A stretch of DNA of 12,254 bases from PNAI01 sp964575715 (lineage in GTDB: Bacteria > Pseudomonadota > Alphaproteobacteria > Rhizobiales > Xanthobacteraceae), in contig CAZNSG010000283.1 of the NCBI GenBank assembly GCA_964575715.1, positions 1 to 12,254 on the forward strand, in the 5' to 3' direction. Of the stretch, positions 1 through 6,924 are shown piece after piece. The position numbers and the translations under genes were made by a program. Within the stretch, counting starts at the first letter, position 1; each line of letters begins with the position of its first letter. Below the pieces are notes generated by a model. That model made no database searches and was not told where the DNA came from. It saw only the letters and a list, made by a program, of their open reading frames with translations.

Positions 1-2
1 TA

Positions 3-125
3 CTGCGAAAAGCTGCCGAGCGCTCCGTCGATGCGCTGTGGTGCCGCATCGGAAGCCTCATGAGCGCCTTTCCTCCTGACGAATGCGCCAACTACTTCAG
101 AAACGCTGGATATGAACCATGTTAG
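3..125 (+). CDS. IS630-family transposase, C-terminal end (5' part outside window)
   Basis: Reading from position 3 gives 40 codons ending in TAG at 123-125. The translated tail contains ERSVDALWCRIGSLMSAF followed by DECANYFRNAGYEPC. The pattern of a 'WxRIGxL' helix and a terminal 'ECxNYFxNAGY' is the usual C-terminus of IS630-type DDE transposases, which cut and paste insertion sequences at TA dinucleotides. The DDE catalytic residues would lie to the left of the window, so I cannot tell whether the gene is intact or only a remnant. I did not find a convincing terminal inverted repeat after the stop, because the partner end is not visible. Confidence 0.8.
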   Translation: MRKAAERSVDALWCRIGSLMSAFPPDECANYFRNAGYEPC

Positions 126-145
126 GTGGAAAATGCTCTAAGAAC

Positions 146-164
146 GCCGATGCGAGGCATCGGC
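146..164. repeat. Perfect 8-bp hairpin, part of intergenic repeat cluster
   Basis: GCCGATGC (146-153) and GCATCGGC (157-164) form a perfect 8-bp inverted repeat around a 3-nt GAG loop. A second small hairpin follows, with GCTCGC (177-182) and GCGAGC (188-193) around 5 nt. Both sit between the transposase end and the TPP-enzyme gene. There is no T-run after either stem, so they do not look like classical intrinsic terminators. Confidence 0.55.
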
Positions 165-204
165 TATGCCGCCGAAGCTCGCGAACAGCGAGCGAAGGCG
201 TGGC

Positions 205-245
205 GGGTGGGGGTCAGCTTAGGAGCCGACCATTAACCCCCACCC
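205..245. repeat. Perfect 10-bp inverted repeat with 21-nt loop
   Basis: GGGTGGGGGT (205-214) pairs exactly with ACCCCCACCC (236-245), leaving a 21-nt loop. It abuts the following C-rich/G-rich hairpin, with only two bases between them. The combination resembles GC-rich dispersed intergenic repeats that I recall from Hyphomicrobiales genomes, but copy number cannot be judged from one window. Confidence 0.55.
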
Positions 246-247
246 CA

Positions 248-272
248 ACCCTCCCCCTTTTAGGGGGAGGGT
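248..272. repeat. Perfect 11-bp palindromic hairpin (REP-like; possible terminator)
   Basis: ACCCTCCCCCT (248-258) pairs perfectly with AGGGGGAGGGT (262-272) around a 3-nt TTT loop. This is the strongest hairpin in the leader region. It lies about 90 nt upstream of the TPP-enzyme start. The 3' flank is gtgacc with no U-tract, so a repeat element is more likely than a rho-independent terminator. It could still end read-through from the transposase gene. Confidence 0.6.
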
Positions 273-361
273 GACCAATGTGCCCGTTGCGGCGCTTGAA
301 TCTTGTCGTGTGAAGCGGGCACAGTATCACCGAGAAAGCCCCAGGTTCATCCGCCACCAGA

Positions 362-2122
362 ATGATCGGTCAAACCATGCAACCCAGCGTCAAACCCGCC
401 TCTAACAGTCCGGAATTTTCAACCGCATATTATTTTTTGGAGGGCCTGCACGAGCTCGGCATCGAATATCTGTTCTGCAACTTTGGCACCGACCACGCCC
501 CGATCATCGAGGAAATGGCGCATCGCAAGAAGCTCGGCGCGGCGATGCCGAAAGTCGTCCGCTGTCCGCACGAGAACACGGCGGCGCATATGGCGGGCGG
601 CTATGCCTTCATGACCGGACGCGGCCAGGGCGTGCTGGTGCACGTCGATGTCGGCACCGCCAATTCGGCCAACGCCATGCACAACCTCTTCCGCACCCGC
701 CTGCCGGTCATGCTCATGGCGGGCAAGGCGCCCTACACCACCGGCAATGAACTTGTGGGCTCGCGCGACACCTATGTGCATTTCGTGCAGGAGCCGTTCG
801 ATCAAGCAAGTCTGGTACGGCCCTATCTTAAATGGGAATGGACGCTGCCCTCCGGTGTCGTCGTGAAAGAGGCGCTGCGGCGCGCGCATTCGATCATGCA
901 GAGCGAACCGCGCGGGCCGGTCTATCTCATGATGCAGCGCGAGACACTGACGCAAAACTGGAGTGTGGACGAGGTGCGCCGCTTCACCGCCGAGCAGTTC
1001 GGCAGCACCCACGGCGGCCAGGCCGACCCCAAGCTTATAAGCGAACTCGCCGACCGGCTGATCAAGGCCGAACATCCGATCCTGCTCACGGCCTATGCCG
1101 GGCGCAATCCGCAAGCGGCGAAAGCAATTGCGGAACTGTCCGAGTTGGCCGGCATCGCGGTGATCGAATCGAACGCGAGCAACAACATTCCGAACACGCT
1201 TGCGTGCTTTGTCGGATACATGCCCGACAAGCAAGTACCGAAGGCCGATCTCGGCATCCTGGTCGACATTGACGTGCCCTGGTTCCCGTCCGACGTGCAG
1301 CCTAGGCCTGACTCGTTCTGGGCGCACATCGATATCGACATCCTCAAGCCCGCTTCGCCCATGTGGACGTTTCCGGGCAATCTGCGCATGCAGGGTGACA
1401 GCGGGCATATCCTCACGCAGCTTCTCGATGAACTGAAGAAGAAGGCAACGCCGTCCTTCAAGCAAAAGGCGGCCGCGCGCGTGGAGCTGCTTAAAGCAGA
1501 GCACGCCGCGTTCCTCGAGCGCGCCGCCAAGCTCGCTGCCGACAAGGGCACAAAAAACGAAATCAACCCGCATTACCTGCTGGCCGAGCTCAACAAGCTG
1601 CTCAAACCGGACGATGTCGTCTTCAACGAGGCGATCCGCAACGCCGGCGCGGTGGCGATGCAAGTCGCGCGCCCGCTGCCCAACACCATGATGCGCTCGG
1701 CCGGCGGCGGGCTCGGCTGGTCGGGCGGATTTGCGCTCGGTGCCAAGCTCGCGGCACCCGATCGCATGATGGTGCAGGTGGTGGGCGACGGCAGCTTCTA
1801 TTTCGGCAATCCGAGTTCGGTGTTTTCGGCCTCCATGGAATACAAGCTGCCGATTCTGATCGTCGTGACCGACAACACCGGCTGGGCGGCGGTGAAAGCT
1901 TCCACGCTGCGGGTGTTTCCAAGCGGCGAGGCGGTGGCCGCCGATGATTTTCAGTCGAAACTGCTGCCCGATGTGGATTTCAGCAAGATCGCCGAAGCGT
2001 TCGGCGCCTATGGCGAAAAAGTCAGCGAGCCGAATGACGTACCGGCCGCGCTCGCGCGCTGCGTCAAGGAAGTGCGCGGAGGACGAACAGCGATTCTGCA
2101 TGCGCGGGTAACGCGGCTTTAG
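362..2122 (+). CDS. Thiamine-diphosphate-dependent enzyme, acetolactate synthase superfamily
   Basis: This 586-residue protein has the full three-domain plan of ThDP decarboxylase/synthase enzymes: PYR domain (about 20-190), central nucleotide-like domain (about 215-350) and PP domain (about 415-580). The activating glutamate is Glu71, in PHENTAAHMAGGYA. The diphosphate/metal motif is GDG at 475-477 with DN at 504-505, about 30 residues later as the family requires. The length is that of IlvB-like enzymes. Substrate is not evident: acetolactate synthase, a benzoylformate or oxalyl-CoA decarboxylase relative, or another 2-oxoacid enzyme are all possible. No small regulatory subunit gene is adjacent, which argues against a canonical branched-chain acetolactate synthase. 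Neither ATG 362 nor ATG 377 has a strong ribosome site, so the start may be off by a few codons. The WD40-cytochrome gene follows after 16 nt, suggesting one transcript. Confidence 0.85.
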   Translation: MIGQTMQPSVKPASNSPEFSTAYYFLEGLHELGIEYLFCNFGTDHAPIIEEMAHRKKLGAAMPKVVRCPHENTAAHMAGGYAFMTGRGQGVLVHVDVGTANSANAMHNLFRTRLPVMLMAGKAPYTTGNELVGSRDTYVHFVQEPFDQASLVRPYLKWEWTLPSGVVVKEALRRAHSIMQSEPRGPVYLMMQRETLTQNWSVDEVRRFTAEQFGSTHGGQADPKLISELADRLIKAEHPILLTAYAGRNPQAAKAIAELSELAGIAVIESNASNNIPNTLACFVGYMPDKQVPKADLGILVDIDVPWFPSDVQPRPDSFWAHIDIDILKPASPMWTFPGNLRMQGDSGHILTQLLDELKKKATPSFKQKAAARVELLKAEHAAFLERAAKLAADKGTKNEINPHYLLAELNKLLKPDDVVFNEAIRNAGAVAMQVARPLPNTMMRSAGGGLGWSGGFALGAKLAAPDRMMVQVVGDGSFYFGNPSSVFSASMEYKLPILIVVTDNTGWAAVKASTLRVFPSGEAVAADDFQSKLLPDVDFSKIAEAFGAYGEKVSEPNDVPAALARCVKEVRGGRTAILHARVTRL

Positions 2123-2138
2123 TTCAACGAGGCGGCCG

Positions 2139-3458
2139 ATGCTCAAGCTGACGCTGCGCCTGGGTTTGTTCGGTATCGCCTTCCTCGCTGCTGCTCCTGC
2201 CTACGCGCAATTGCGCGGCCATGGCGGACCGGTGCGCACGCTTGCCATCTCGCCCGACGGCAAGAATGCGATTTCGGGCAGCTTCGATACATCCGCCATT
2301 TACTGGTCGCTAAGCCGCGACGTCGCCGAGCAGGTGCTGCGCTTCCATGCGAGCGCGGTGAATGCGGTGGCGTTCGCACCGAACGGCCGCATTATCACCG
2401 GAGGAGAGGATGGCCGCATCGCGATCTGGCAGCCGGGCGGGCAGAGCCCTGCCCGCGTGCTGGAAGGCCACACCGCACCGATCGTAGCTTTAAGCATTTC
2501 GCCCGACGGCGCGACGCTGGCGTCCGCCTCCTGGGATCGCACGGTGCGGCTCTGGCCGCTGGGCGGTGGCATTTTTAGCGGTATTTTTGGCTTTGGCGGA
2601 AGCCCGCGCACGCTCGAAGGCCATCAGCAGAACGTCAATGGCGTTGCGTTCACGCCCGACGGCAAGGCATTGGTCAGCGTTGGCTACGATCTGACCCTGC
2701 GCATATGGCCGCTCGGCGCAGGCCCGCCGACGATCGTGACGCTGCCGACGCCACTCAATGCGGTGGCGGTCGCGCGCGACGGCGAGATCGTCACCGGGTC
2801 CGCCGACGGCCGCGTGTTCTTTGTCTCGCCCACGGGCGAGTTGCGCGGCGAGATCGCGGCCGGCGAATCGCCGGTCATCGCGCTGGCGATTTCGCCGGAC
2901 GGCGCGCTCATCGCCGCGGCCGGCATCCGCGGCTCTGTTGCCATCATCGAGCGGTCCGCGCGCAAGCTCGCGCGTACCCTGGTCGGGCCGGGTCTGCCGG
3001 TGTGGTCGGCGGCGTTTCTGCCCGACAGCCGTACGCTGCTCACCGGCGGCACCGACCGCCTGATCCGCCGCTGGGATGCGACGACCGGCGATCACATCGG
3101 CTCGGTGGCGGTCAGCGATGCCGGCGACCCGCTCGCGGCCTACAAGGGCGACCACGGCGCGGAAGTATTTCGCGCTTGCGTTGCCTGCCATACGCTGCAG
3201 CGCGACGAAGGCAATCGCGCAGGGCCGACGCTTGCCGGCATTTTCGGGCGCAAGATCGCGACGCTGCCGGGCTACAATTTTTCTCCCGCGCTCAAAAAGC
3301 TCAACATCGTGTGGACGCCAGAAACGGTGTCGAAGTTGTTCGAACTGGGCCCCATGGCGTACACGCCAGGCACCAAGATGCCCGAGCAGAAAATCGGCTC
3401 GGCCGAAGATCGCGCCGCGCTGGTGCAGTTCCTGGCAAAGGCGACGACTAAACCGTGA
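2139..3458 (+). CDS. Exported WD40 beta-propeller fused to C-terminal cytochrome c
   Basis: The 439-residue product begins with a Sec signal peptide ending near APAYA-Q (cleavage after residue 23). Seven WD40-like units follow to about residue 330. Several carry SPDG or PDG turns and W-D/W-P ends, for example the units beginning LRGHGGPV, LEGHTAPI and LEGHQQNV, so a complete seven-blade propeller is likely. The last 100 residues are a class I cytochrome c domain with CVACH at 347-351 (covalent heme, His351) and a TKMP motif giving a likely axial Met414. The mature protein should therefore be periplasmic with one heme. GAGG at 2129-2132 sits 6 nt before the ATG. The start lies 16 nt after the TPP-enzyme stop, and the end is 4 nt from the convergent polyferredoxin gene. 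A role as electron carrier or acceptor for the nearby formate dehydrogenase is inference from proximity; the propeller could be a docking platform. Confidence 0.88.
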   Translation: MLKLTLRLGLFGIAFLAAAPAYAQLRGHGGPVRTLAISPDGKNAISGSFDTSAIYWSLSRDVAEQVLRFHASAVNAVAFAPNGRIITGGEDGRIAIWQPGGQSPARVLEGHTAPIVALSISPDGATLASASWDRTVRLWPLGGGIFSGIFGFGGSPRTLEGHQQNVNGVAFTPDGKALVSVGYDLTLRIWPLGAGPPTIVTLPTPLNAVAVARDGEIVTGSADGRVFFVSPTGELRGEIAAGESPVIALAISPDGALIAAAGIRGSVAIIERSARKLARTLVGPGLPVWSAAFLPDSRTLLTGGTDRLIRRWDATTGDHIGSVAVSDAGDPLAAYKGDHGAEVFRACVACHTLQRDEGNRAGPTLAGIFGRKIATLPGYNFSPALKKLNIVWTPETVSKLFELGPMAYTPGTKMPEQKIGSAEDRAALVQFLAKATTKP

Positions 3459-3462
3459 AAGC

Positions 3463-5505
3463 TCAGCTATCGCCCTTGCGCTCGCGCGCGTCGTACTCCG
3501 CTTTAAGCCTTGCGCGCTCGCGCAGGTAATCTTCGGACGTGCGCGGGGACGGGCGCGGCGCGGCATAAGGATCGAATTCGTCCTCGGCCATGGCCGCCAC
3601 CCGGCAGTCCTCGCACATCTTGATCACATCGAGGCGCTTGGCGGAGTCCTTGAACATCCAGTGCTTGCCCTCGAGCTTGGCGGTGACGCGATCGATCGGG
3701 CTCTTGACGCCGAACGGCTTGCCGCAGCGGATACACGCGAATGGCTCTTCCTCCTTGAGCACGCGCGCGGTGGCGGTGGCGGCGCGGAAGTCGAGCTGGG
3801 GCGTCAGGCTGATCACCTTTTCCGGGCAGGTGGCCTTGCACAGGCCGCATTGCACGCAGGCGTCCTCGGCAAAGCGCAGCATCGGCCGGTCGGGATCGCC
3901 GGTAAGCGCGCCGGTCGGACAGGCGGAGACGCAAGCCAGGCACAGCGTGCAGCCCTCCGCGTTGATCACGACCGCGCCGAACGGCGCGCCTTCGGGGAGC
4001 GCCACCCAATCGACCGGCGCGGGCGCCGCGCGGTGCAGTTCGCGTAGCGCAAGCCGCAAGATGTCGCGCTTGGCGCCGACCGGTGCGAAGCTCGCAGGAT
4101 TTGGTGCAGGCAGACCCGCTTCGATCGCGCGCAGCACCGCACCGAGAGTGTCGGGATCGTCGGTTTCGATGGTGGCCACCCGACCTGTCCCGAAGCCAAG
4201 CCCGGCGAGAATGGGCTCCGCCAGGGCAATCGTCTTGGCCAGCCCCGCGACATCGTGGCGCGGGCGCGCGCGCAGGAGAAAGCGCAATGCGCTCGCACCG
4301 TAGGCAAAAACTGCGGCAATGATTTCCAACCCGATTTGCGTCACTTCATTGACCGCAACCGGCAGCACATTCGCCGGCAGGCCCTCGCCGTGGCGCGCGA
4401 GCGCATCGATCAGCTCAGCCCCGTGCGCCTCGTCATGCAACAGAAGAACGGGCGTGACGCCGCCCGCTTCGCGATAAGTCGCGAGCAAAAGGCGCAGCTT
4501 GCGCATGAGCGCATCCGCCGGCGGCAGCGCGTAAGCTGCTGCGCCCGTGGGACAGACGGCGGCGCATTGGCCGCAACCGGCGCAAACCTGCGCATCGATC
4601 GCCACGTGGTCGCCGGCCGGCGTGATCGCACCGGTAGGGCAAAGATCGAGACAGCGGTGGCAGCCGACGATTTTCGAGCGCGAGTGCGCGCACAGATCTT
4701 CGCTGAAGGTGACATAGCGCGGCTTGTCGAAATTGCCGACCAGATCGCGAATTTTCAGCACCGCGCGCAACACCGCCGCCGGATCGTTCGGGTCGGCGCG
4801 CACATAGCCGTCACGCAGATCGGCGGCCGGAAACAGCGGCGCGCCGCCGGAAAGATCGAGTACGAGATCGCAGCGCGAGACGGCGCCATCGCGCGCGGGC
4901 CCGAATTTGAGCGCGCCGCGCGAGGACGGCAGGGGTGCCGCGTAATCATCAACCACAAGTTCAAACGCGCCGAGATGGCCCTTGGCCGCGCGGATGGTGC
5001 CTTTCACCACGGGATAATCGCTCACGCGCGGGGGCGTGATCGCACCCGGCCGCACGATCAGCACGGTGATGTCGAGATGATCCTTGAGCAGGTGCGCGGC
5101 TTCGAGCGCGCGCTCATCGCGGCCATAGATCAAAGTGACGCCTTCGCTCGAAAGGCTGACATAGGGCACCGCTGGCAGCGGTTCGGCGGCGGCCGCGAGC
5201 AGCGCCGCCATCTTCGGTCCGCTCTTTTTAGCGTCGGAGGACCAGCCGGCGGTTTCGCGCAAGTTTACGAATGAGATGGAAACGCCCTCGCCCGCGGCTT
5301 CGGAAAACAACGGCGCTTCTTGCGTGCAGCCCACGGTGAGCGGCGCCTTGCCCGCCGCTGCCTTACGAAAGCGCTCGAGCTCGGCGCGGCAAAGCTGATG
5401 CGCCTGCTTGATCTCCACGCCGCGGCAGCCGCGCGCCAGCGCGTCGGCGTCGAGCGGCATGGTGTCCTCGCAGGAACACACCAGGATAGATCGCTTTTCC
5501 GCCAT
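3463..5505 (-). CDS. Polyferredoxin: 4Fe-4S binding protein with four cluster motifs
   Basis: This 680-residue, probably cytoplasmic iron-sulfur protein has two separate ferredoxin modules. The first holds C272/C282/C285/C289-P (spacing CX9CX2CX3CP) and C308/C311/C314/C318-P. The second holds C519/C522/C525/C529-P and C550/C553/C556/C560-P. An N-terminal CSCE (Cys10, Cys12) and late pairs CIRC (591-594) and CEDC (631-634) could bind a further cluster or a metal. No signal peptide or membrane segment is visible. The C-terminal tail is charged and probably helical. The start is ATG 5505, which has GGAG 5 nt upstream; an in-frame TTG at 5529 lacks this support. The gene diverges from the accessory operon and converges on the cytochrome gene. 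An electron-transfer or maturation role tied to formate dehydrogenase is inferred from location. It resembles in outline the ferredoxin-rich proteins of HdrA-type systems but shows no flavin motif that I can identify. Confidence 0.85.
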   Translation of the reverse strand: MAEKRSILVCSCEDTMPLDADALARGCRGVEIKQAHQLCRAELERFRKAAAGKAPLTVGCTQEAPLFSEAAGEGVSISFVNLRETAGWSSDAKKSGPKMAALLAAAAEPLPAVPYVSLSSEGVTLIYGRDERALEAAHLLKDHLDITVLIVRPGAITPPRVSDYPVVKGTIRAAKGHLGAFELVVDDYAAPLPSSRGALKFGPARDGAVSRCDLVLDLSGGAPLFPAADLRDGYVRADPNDPAAVLRAVLKIRDLVGNFDKPRYVTFSEDLCAHSRSKIVGCHRCLDLCPTGAITPAGDHVAIDAQVCAGCGQCAAVCPTGAAAYALPPADALMRKLRLLLATYREAGGVTPVLLLHDEAHGAELIDALARHGEGLPANVLPVAVNEVTQIGLEIIAAVFAYGASALRFLLRARPRHDVAGLAKTIALAEPILAGLGFGTGRVATIETDDPDTLGAVLRAIEAGLPAPNPASFAPVGAKRDILRLALRELHRAAPAPVDWVALPEGAPFGAVVINAEGCTLCLACVSACPTGALTGDPDRPMLRFAEDACVQCGLCKATCPEKVISLTPQLDFRAATATARVLKEEEPFACIRCGKPFGVKSPIDRVTAKLEGKHWMFKDSAKRLDVIKMCEDCRVAAMAEDEFDPYAAPRPSPRTSEDYLRERARLKAEYDARERKGDS

Positions 5506-5514
5506 GATTTCTCC
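5506..5514 (-). promoter_or_regulatory. Ribosome binding site fixing the polyferredoxin start
   Basis: On the - strand GGAG (complement of 5511-5514) precedes ATG 5505 with a 5-nt spacer. This favours ATG 5505 over the upstream TTG at 5529, which would extend the protein by eight residues through the ribosome site itself. Confidence 0.65.
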
Positions 5515-5575
5515 GGCACGGCCGCTCAAGCGTGATCGCGCGACATTTCCAGTCTCGCCGTGACGCGTTTAAGGT

Positions 5576-5581
5576 TATAAT
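5576..5581 (+). promoter_or_regulatory. Candidate -10 element (TATAAT) for the accessory operon
   Basis: An exact TATAAT lies in the divergent intergenic region, in a short AT-rich patch within GC-rich DNA. Transcription would begin near 5588 and leave a leader of about 28 nt before the preferred start at 5616. No good -35 hexamer lies 16-18 nt upstream, so this could be a weak, activator-dependent or chance match. Confidence 0.35.
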
Positions 5582-5615
5582 GACTTACACAAAGAAGTAC
5601 GAGTCTGGGAACGCG

Positions 5616-6374
5616 ATGCCGCCCGTAACCCGCGTTAATGCACCGTTCAAGCCTGCGCTTGATCTGCCGCCGGGGTTCCGCCTGGTCACGCTGCGCGAGG
5701 TGGGCGACGCCTTTGCCCATGCCAAGGCCAACGCCGCCGAGCTTGGTGCCGGCACGCTGGTCTATGTGGGGCGCTTTGATCTTGCCGAATTCGCCGTCGT
5801 GCTTGAGCCCGACGAGCCGCTGCGCACCGCGCGGCGCGCATTCTACGCGGGGCTTGTAGCGCTTAGCGACGCGCTGCTTGCCCATGCGCCGCCGGAAAAG
5901 GAAATCAGGTTCGCATGGCCCGACGCGATCCACGTGGATCTCGGCCTCGTCGGCGGCGGCCAGCTTGCCTGGCCGGAGGGCGACGAGGATGCGCCGCCGG
6001 CGTGGCTCGTATTCGGCGGCATGATCCGCACGGTTTCCATGGCCAGCGAACCCGGGCTGCGCCCGCTTGTCTCCGCGCTCGAGGAGGAAGGATTTGACGA
6101 CGCAGGCTCAGGGCGGCTGGTGGAAAGCTTCGCGCGCCATCTCATGCTGTACATCGACGCCTGGCAGGAGCATGGCTTCGCGGCGGTGGCCAAGAATTAT
6201 CTCGCGCGCCTTGCGCCGGAGCAGGGCGTGCGCCGGGATATCGACGAGAACGGCGATCTCTTACTGCACCGCACGGGCAAGATAATGGACAAGACGGACG
6301 TCGAGCGGCAGCGGCTTATCCCGGCGCTCGCAACACCGTCGTGGCTCGATCCCAACACCGGAGGGCCGCGGTGA
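5616..6374 (+). CDS. Biotin/lipoate protein ligase-like protein, catalytic motifs degenerate
   Basis: This 252-residue protein resembles the BPL/LplA/LipB ligase fold, which attaches biotin or lipoate to carrier lysines. Recognisable points are the N-terminal segment LPPGFRLVTLREVGDAF and a WPDAI segment (from Trp101) aligning with the KWPND motif of biotin ligases. The family's key residues are missing: the lysine before WPN is Ala, the glycine/arginine-rich GRGRRG loop is reduced to VGR (51-53), and the catalytic lysine (BirA Lys183) aligns with Leu111. The protein is thus probably not an ordinary ligase. The in-frame ATG at 5580 and GTG at 5532 would add 12 or 28 residues of atypical, lower-GC sequence overlapping TATAAT. 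I chose ATG 5616, with GGA 5 nt upstream. It heads the run of formate-dehydrogenase-linked uncharacterised genes. A pseudoenzyme or altered ligand-binding role is inference. Confidence 0.7.
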   Translation: MPPVTRVNAPFKPALDLPPGFRLVTLREVGDAFAHAKANAAELGAGTLVYVGRFDLAEFAVVLEPDEPLRTARRAFYAGLVALSDALLAHAPPEKEIRFAWPDAIHVDLGLVGGGQLAWPEGDEDAPPAWLVFGGMIRTVSMASEPGLRPLVSALEEEGFDDAGSGRLVESFARHLMLYIDAWQEHGFAAVAKNYLARLAPEQGVRRDIDENGDLLLHRTGKIMDKTDVERQRLIPALATPSWLDPNTGGPR

Positions 6375-6387
6375 AACGGACTTACAC

Positions 6388-6924
6388 ATGAAACTCTTGC
6401 GCACCATCCGGCTCGATCCGTCCGACACGTTCATCTTCGAGCGCGCGGCCGAACCCGGCGAATGGGCGGTGTCGGGCGCCTTCGTCTTCGCCGACGACGA
6501 CCCCGCGGAACTTGCGGGCAAGGCGCGCGCGGCGTTCCGCGGCGGTTTTCTCGGTGTCGGATCGCTCGGCTGGTCGACCCTGGTGCAGATCGTCGAAGCG
6601 AGCGCCGACGAGCGAACCGCGATGGTCGATACATTGGCACAGCGCCTCTTAGAACATTTCGGCGCGCCCGATCTCGCCGCCGCGCGCACGGCGGCCGAGG
6701 AAGAAATCGAATTCTCAAGCACGCTCTGCAATCATCCGCATGACACGCTCATTGCCGTGCACCGCTCGCACGAGGGCGGCGAAATCCGCGAAACCTTCCG
6801 CACCTTGCGTCCCAAGGGCGGGCCGAAGCCGCTGCGCGCGTTCGCCTTTCTCGATGTGGTAGGCGAAGAGGAACCGGCGGAAAAGATCGATCTGGTGACA
6901 CTCAACCGCGGCAAGGACAAATGA
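6388..6924 (+). CDS. DUF6505-type protein of unknown function
   Basis: The 178-residue protein starts MKLLRTIRLDPSDTFIFERA, which I recognise as the N-terminus of the small DUF6505 family found beside formate dehydrogenase genes in Hyphomicrobiales; the assignment is from memory. It has no signal peptide, membrane segment, cysteine cluster or catalytic motif that I can name and should be cytoplasmic. The middle (about 90-115) is helical and acidic. Near residue 119 there is a conserved-looking CNHPHDTLIAVHRSHE segment with one Cys and several His, a possible metal or ligand site. It begins 13 nt after the ligase-like gene, with GGA at 6378-6380, and ends in an ATGA overlap with the next gene. 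It presumably belongs to the accessory module. Confidence 0.72.
   Translation: MKLLRTIRLDPSDTFIFERAAEPGEWAVSGAFVFADDDPAELAGKARAAFRGGFLGVGSLGWSTLVQIVEASADERTAMVDTLAQRLLEHFGAPDLAAARTAAEEEIEFSSTLCNHPHDTLIAVHRSHEGGEIRETFRTLRPKGGPKPLRAFAFLDVVGEEEPAEKIDLVTLNRGKDK

Larger units (their letters stand above)
126..361. other. Gene-free stretch between transposase end and TPP-enzyme gene
   Basis: These 236 nt carry the hairpins listed separately and a further 7-bp inverted repeat, GTGCCCG (280-286) with CGGGCAC (316-322). No open frame with family resemblance was seen. The promoter of the downstream TPP enzyme presumably lies in 273-361, but I see no clear -35/-10 pair and no strong Shine-Dalgarno before the start at 362. 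Confidence 0.5.

Noticed and set aside
248..272. Rho-independent terminator after the transposase
   Set aside because: The stem is perfect but is not followed by a T-run, and the nearby hairpins suggest a repeat cluster. Kept only as a repeat with a possible secondary role.
419..2146. Long antisense open frame (575 codons, - strand) opposite the TPP-enzyme gene
   Set aside because: High-GC coding DNA often leaves the reverse frame open. Its translation is Arg/His-rich with no family motif, while the + strand frame carries the complete set of ThDP motifs.
2490..3566. Antisense frame of 358 codons under the WD40-cytochrome gene
   Set aside because: Arg/Ala-rich composition without motifs, overlapping a gene with signal peptide, WD40 units and CXXCH. 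It also overlaps the end of the polyferredoxin gene.
3076..4047. + strand frame of 323 codons across the cytochrome/polyferredoxin junction
   Set aside because: It is out of frame with the cytochrome gene and antisense to the ferredoxin motifs, with basic low-complexity translation. It is a shadow frame.
5532..5615. N-terminal extension of the ligase-like protein from GTG 5532 or ATG 5580
   Set aside because: The extension has atypical composition, overlaps TATAAT and lies outside the recognisable family N-terminus (LPPGFRLVTLREVGDAF). ATG 5616 fits better, though 5580 cannot be fully excluded.
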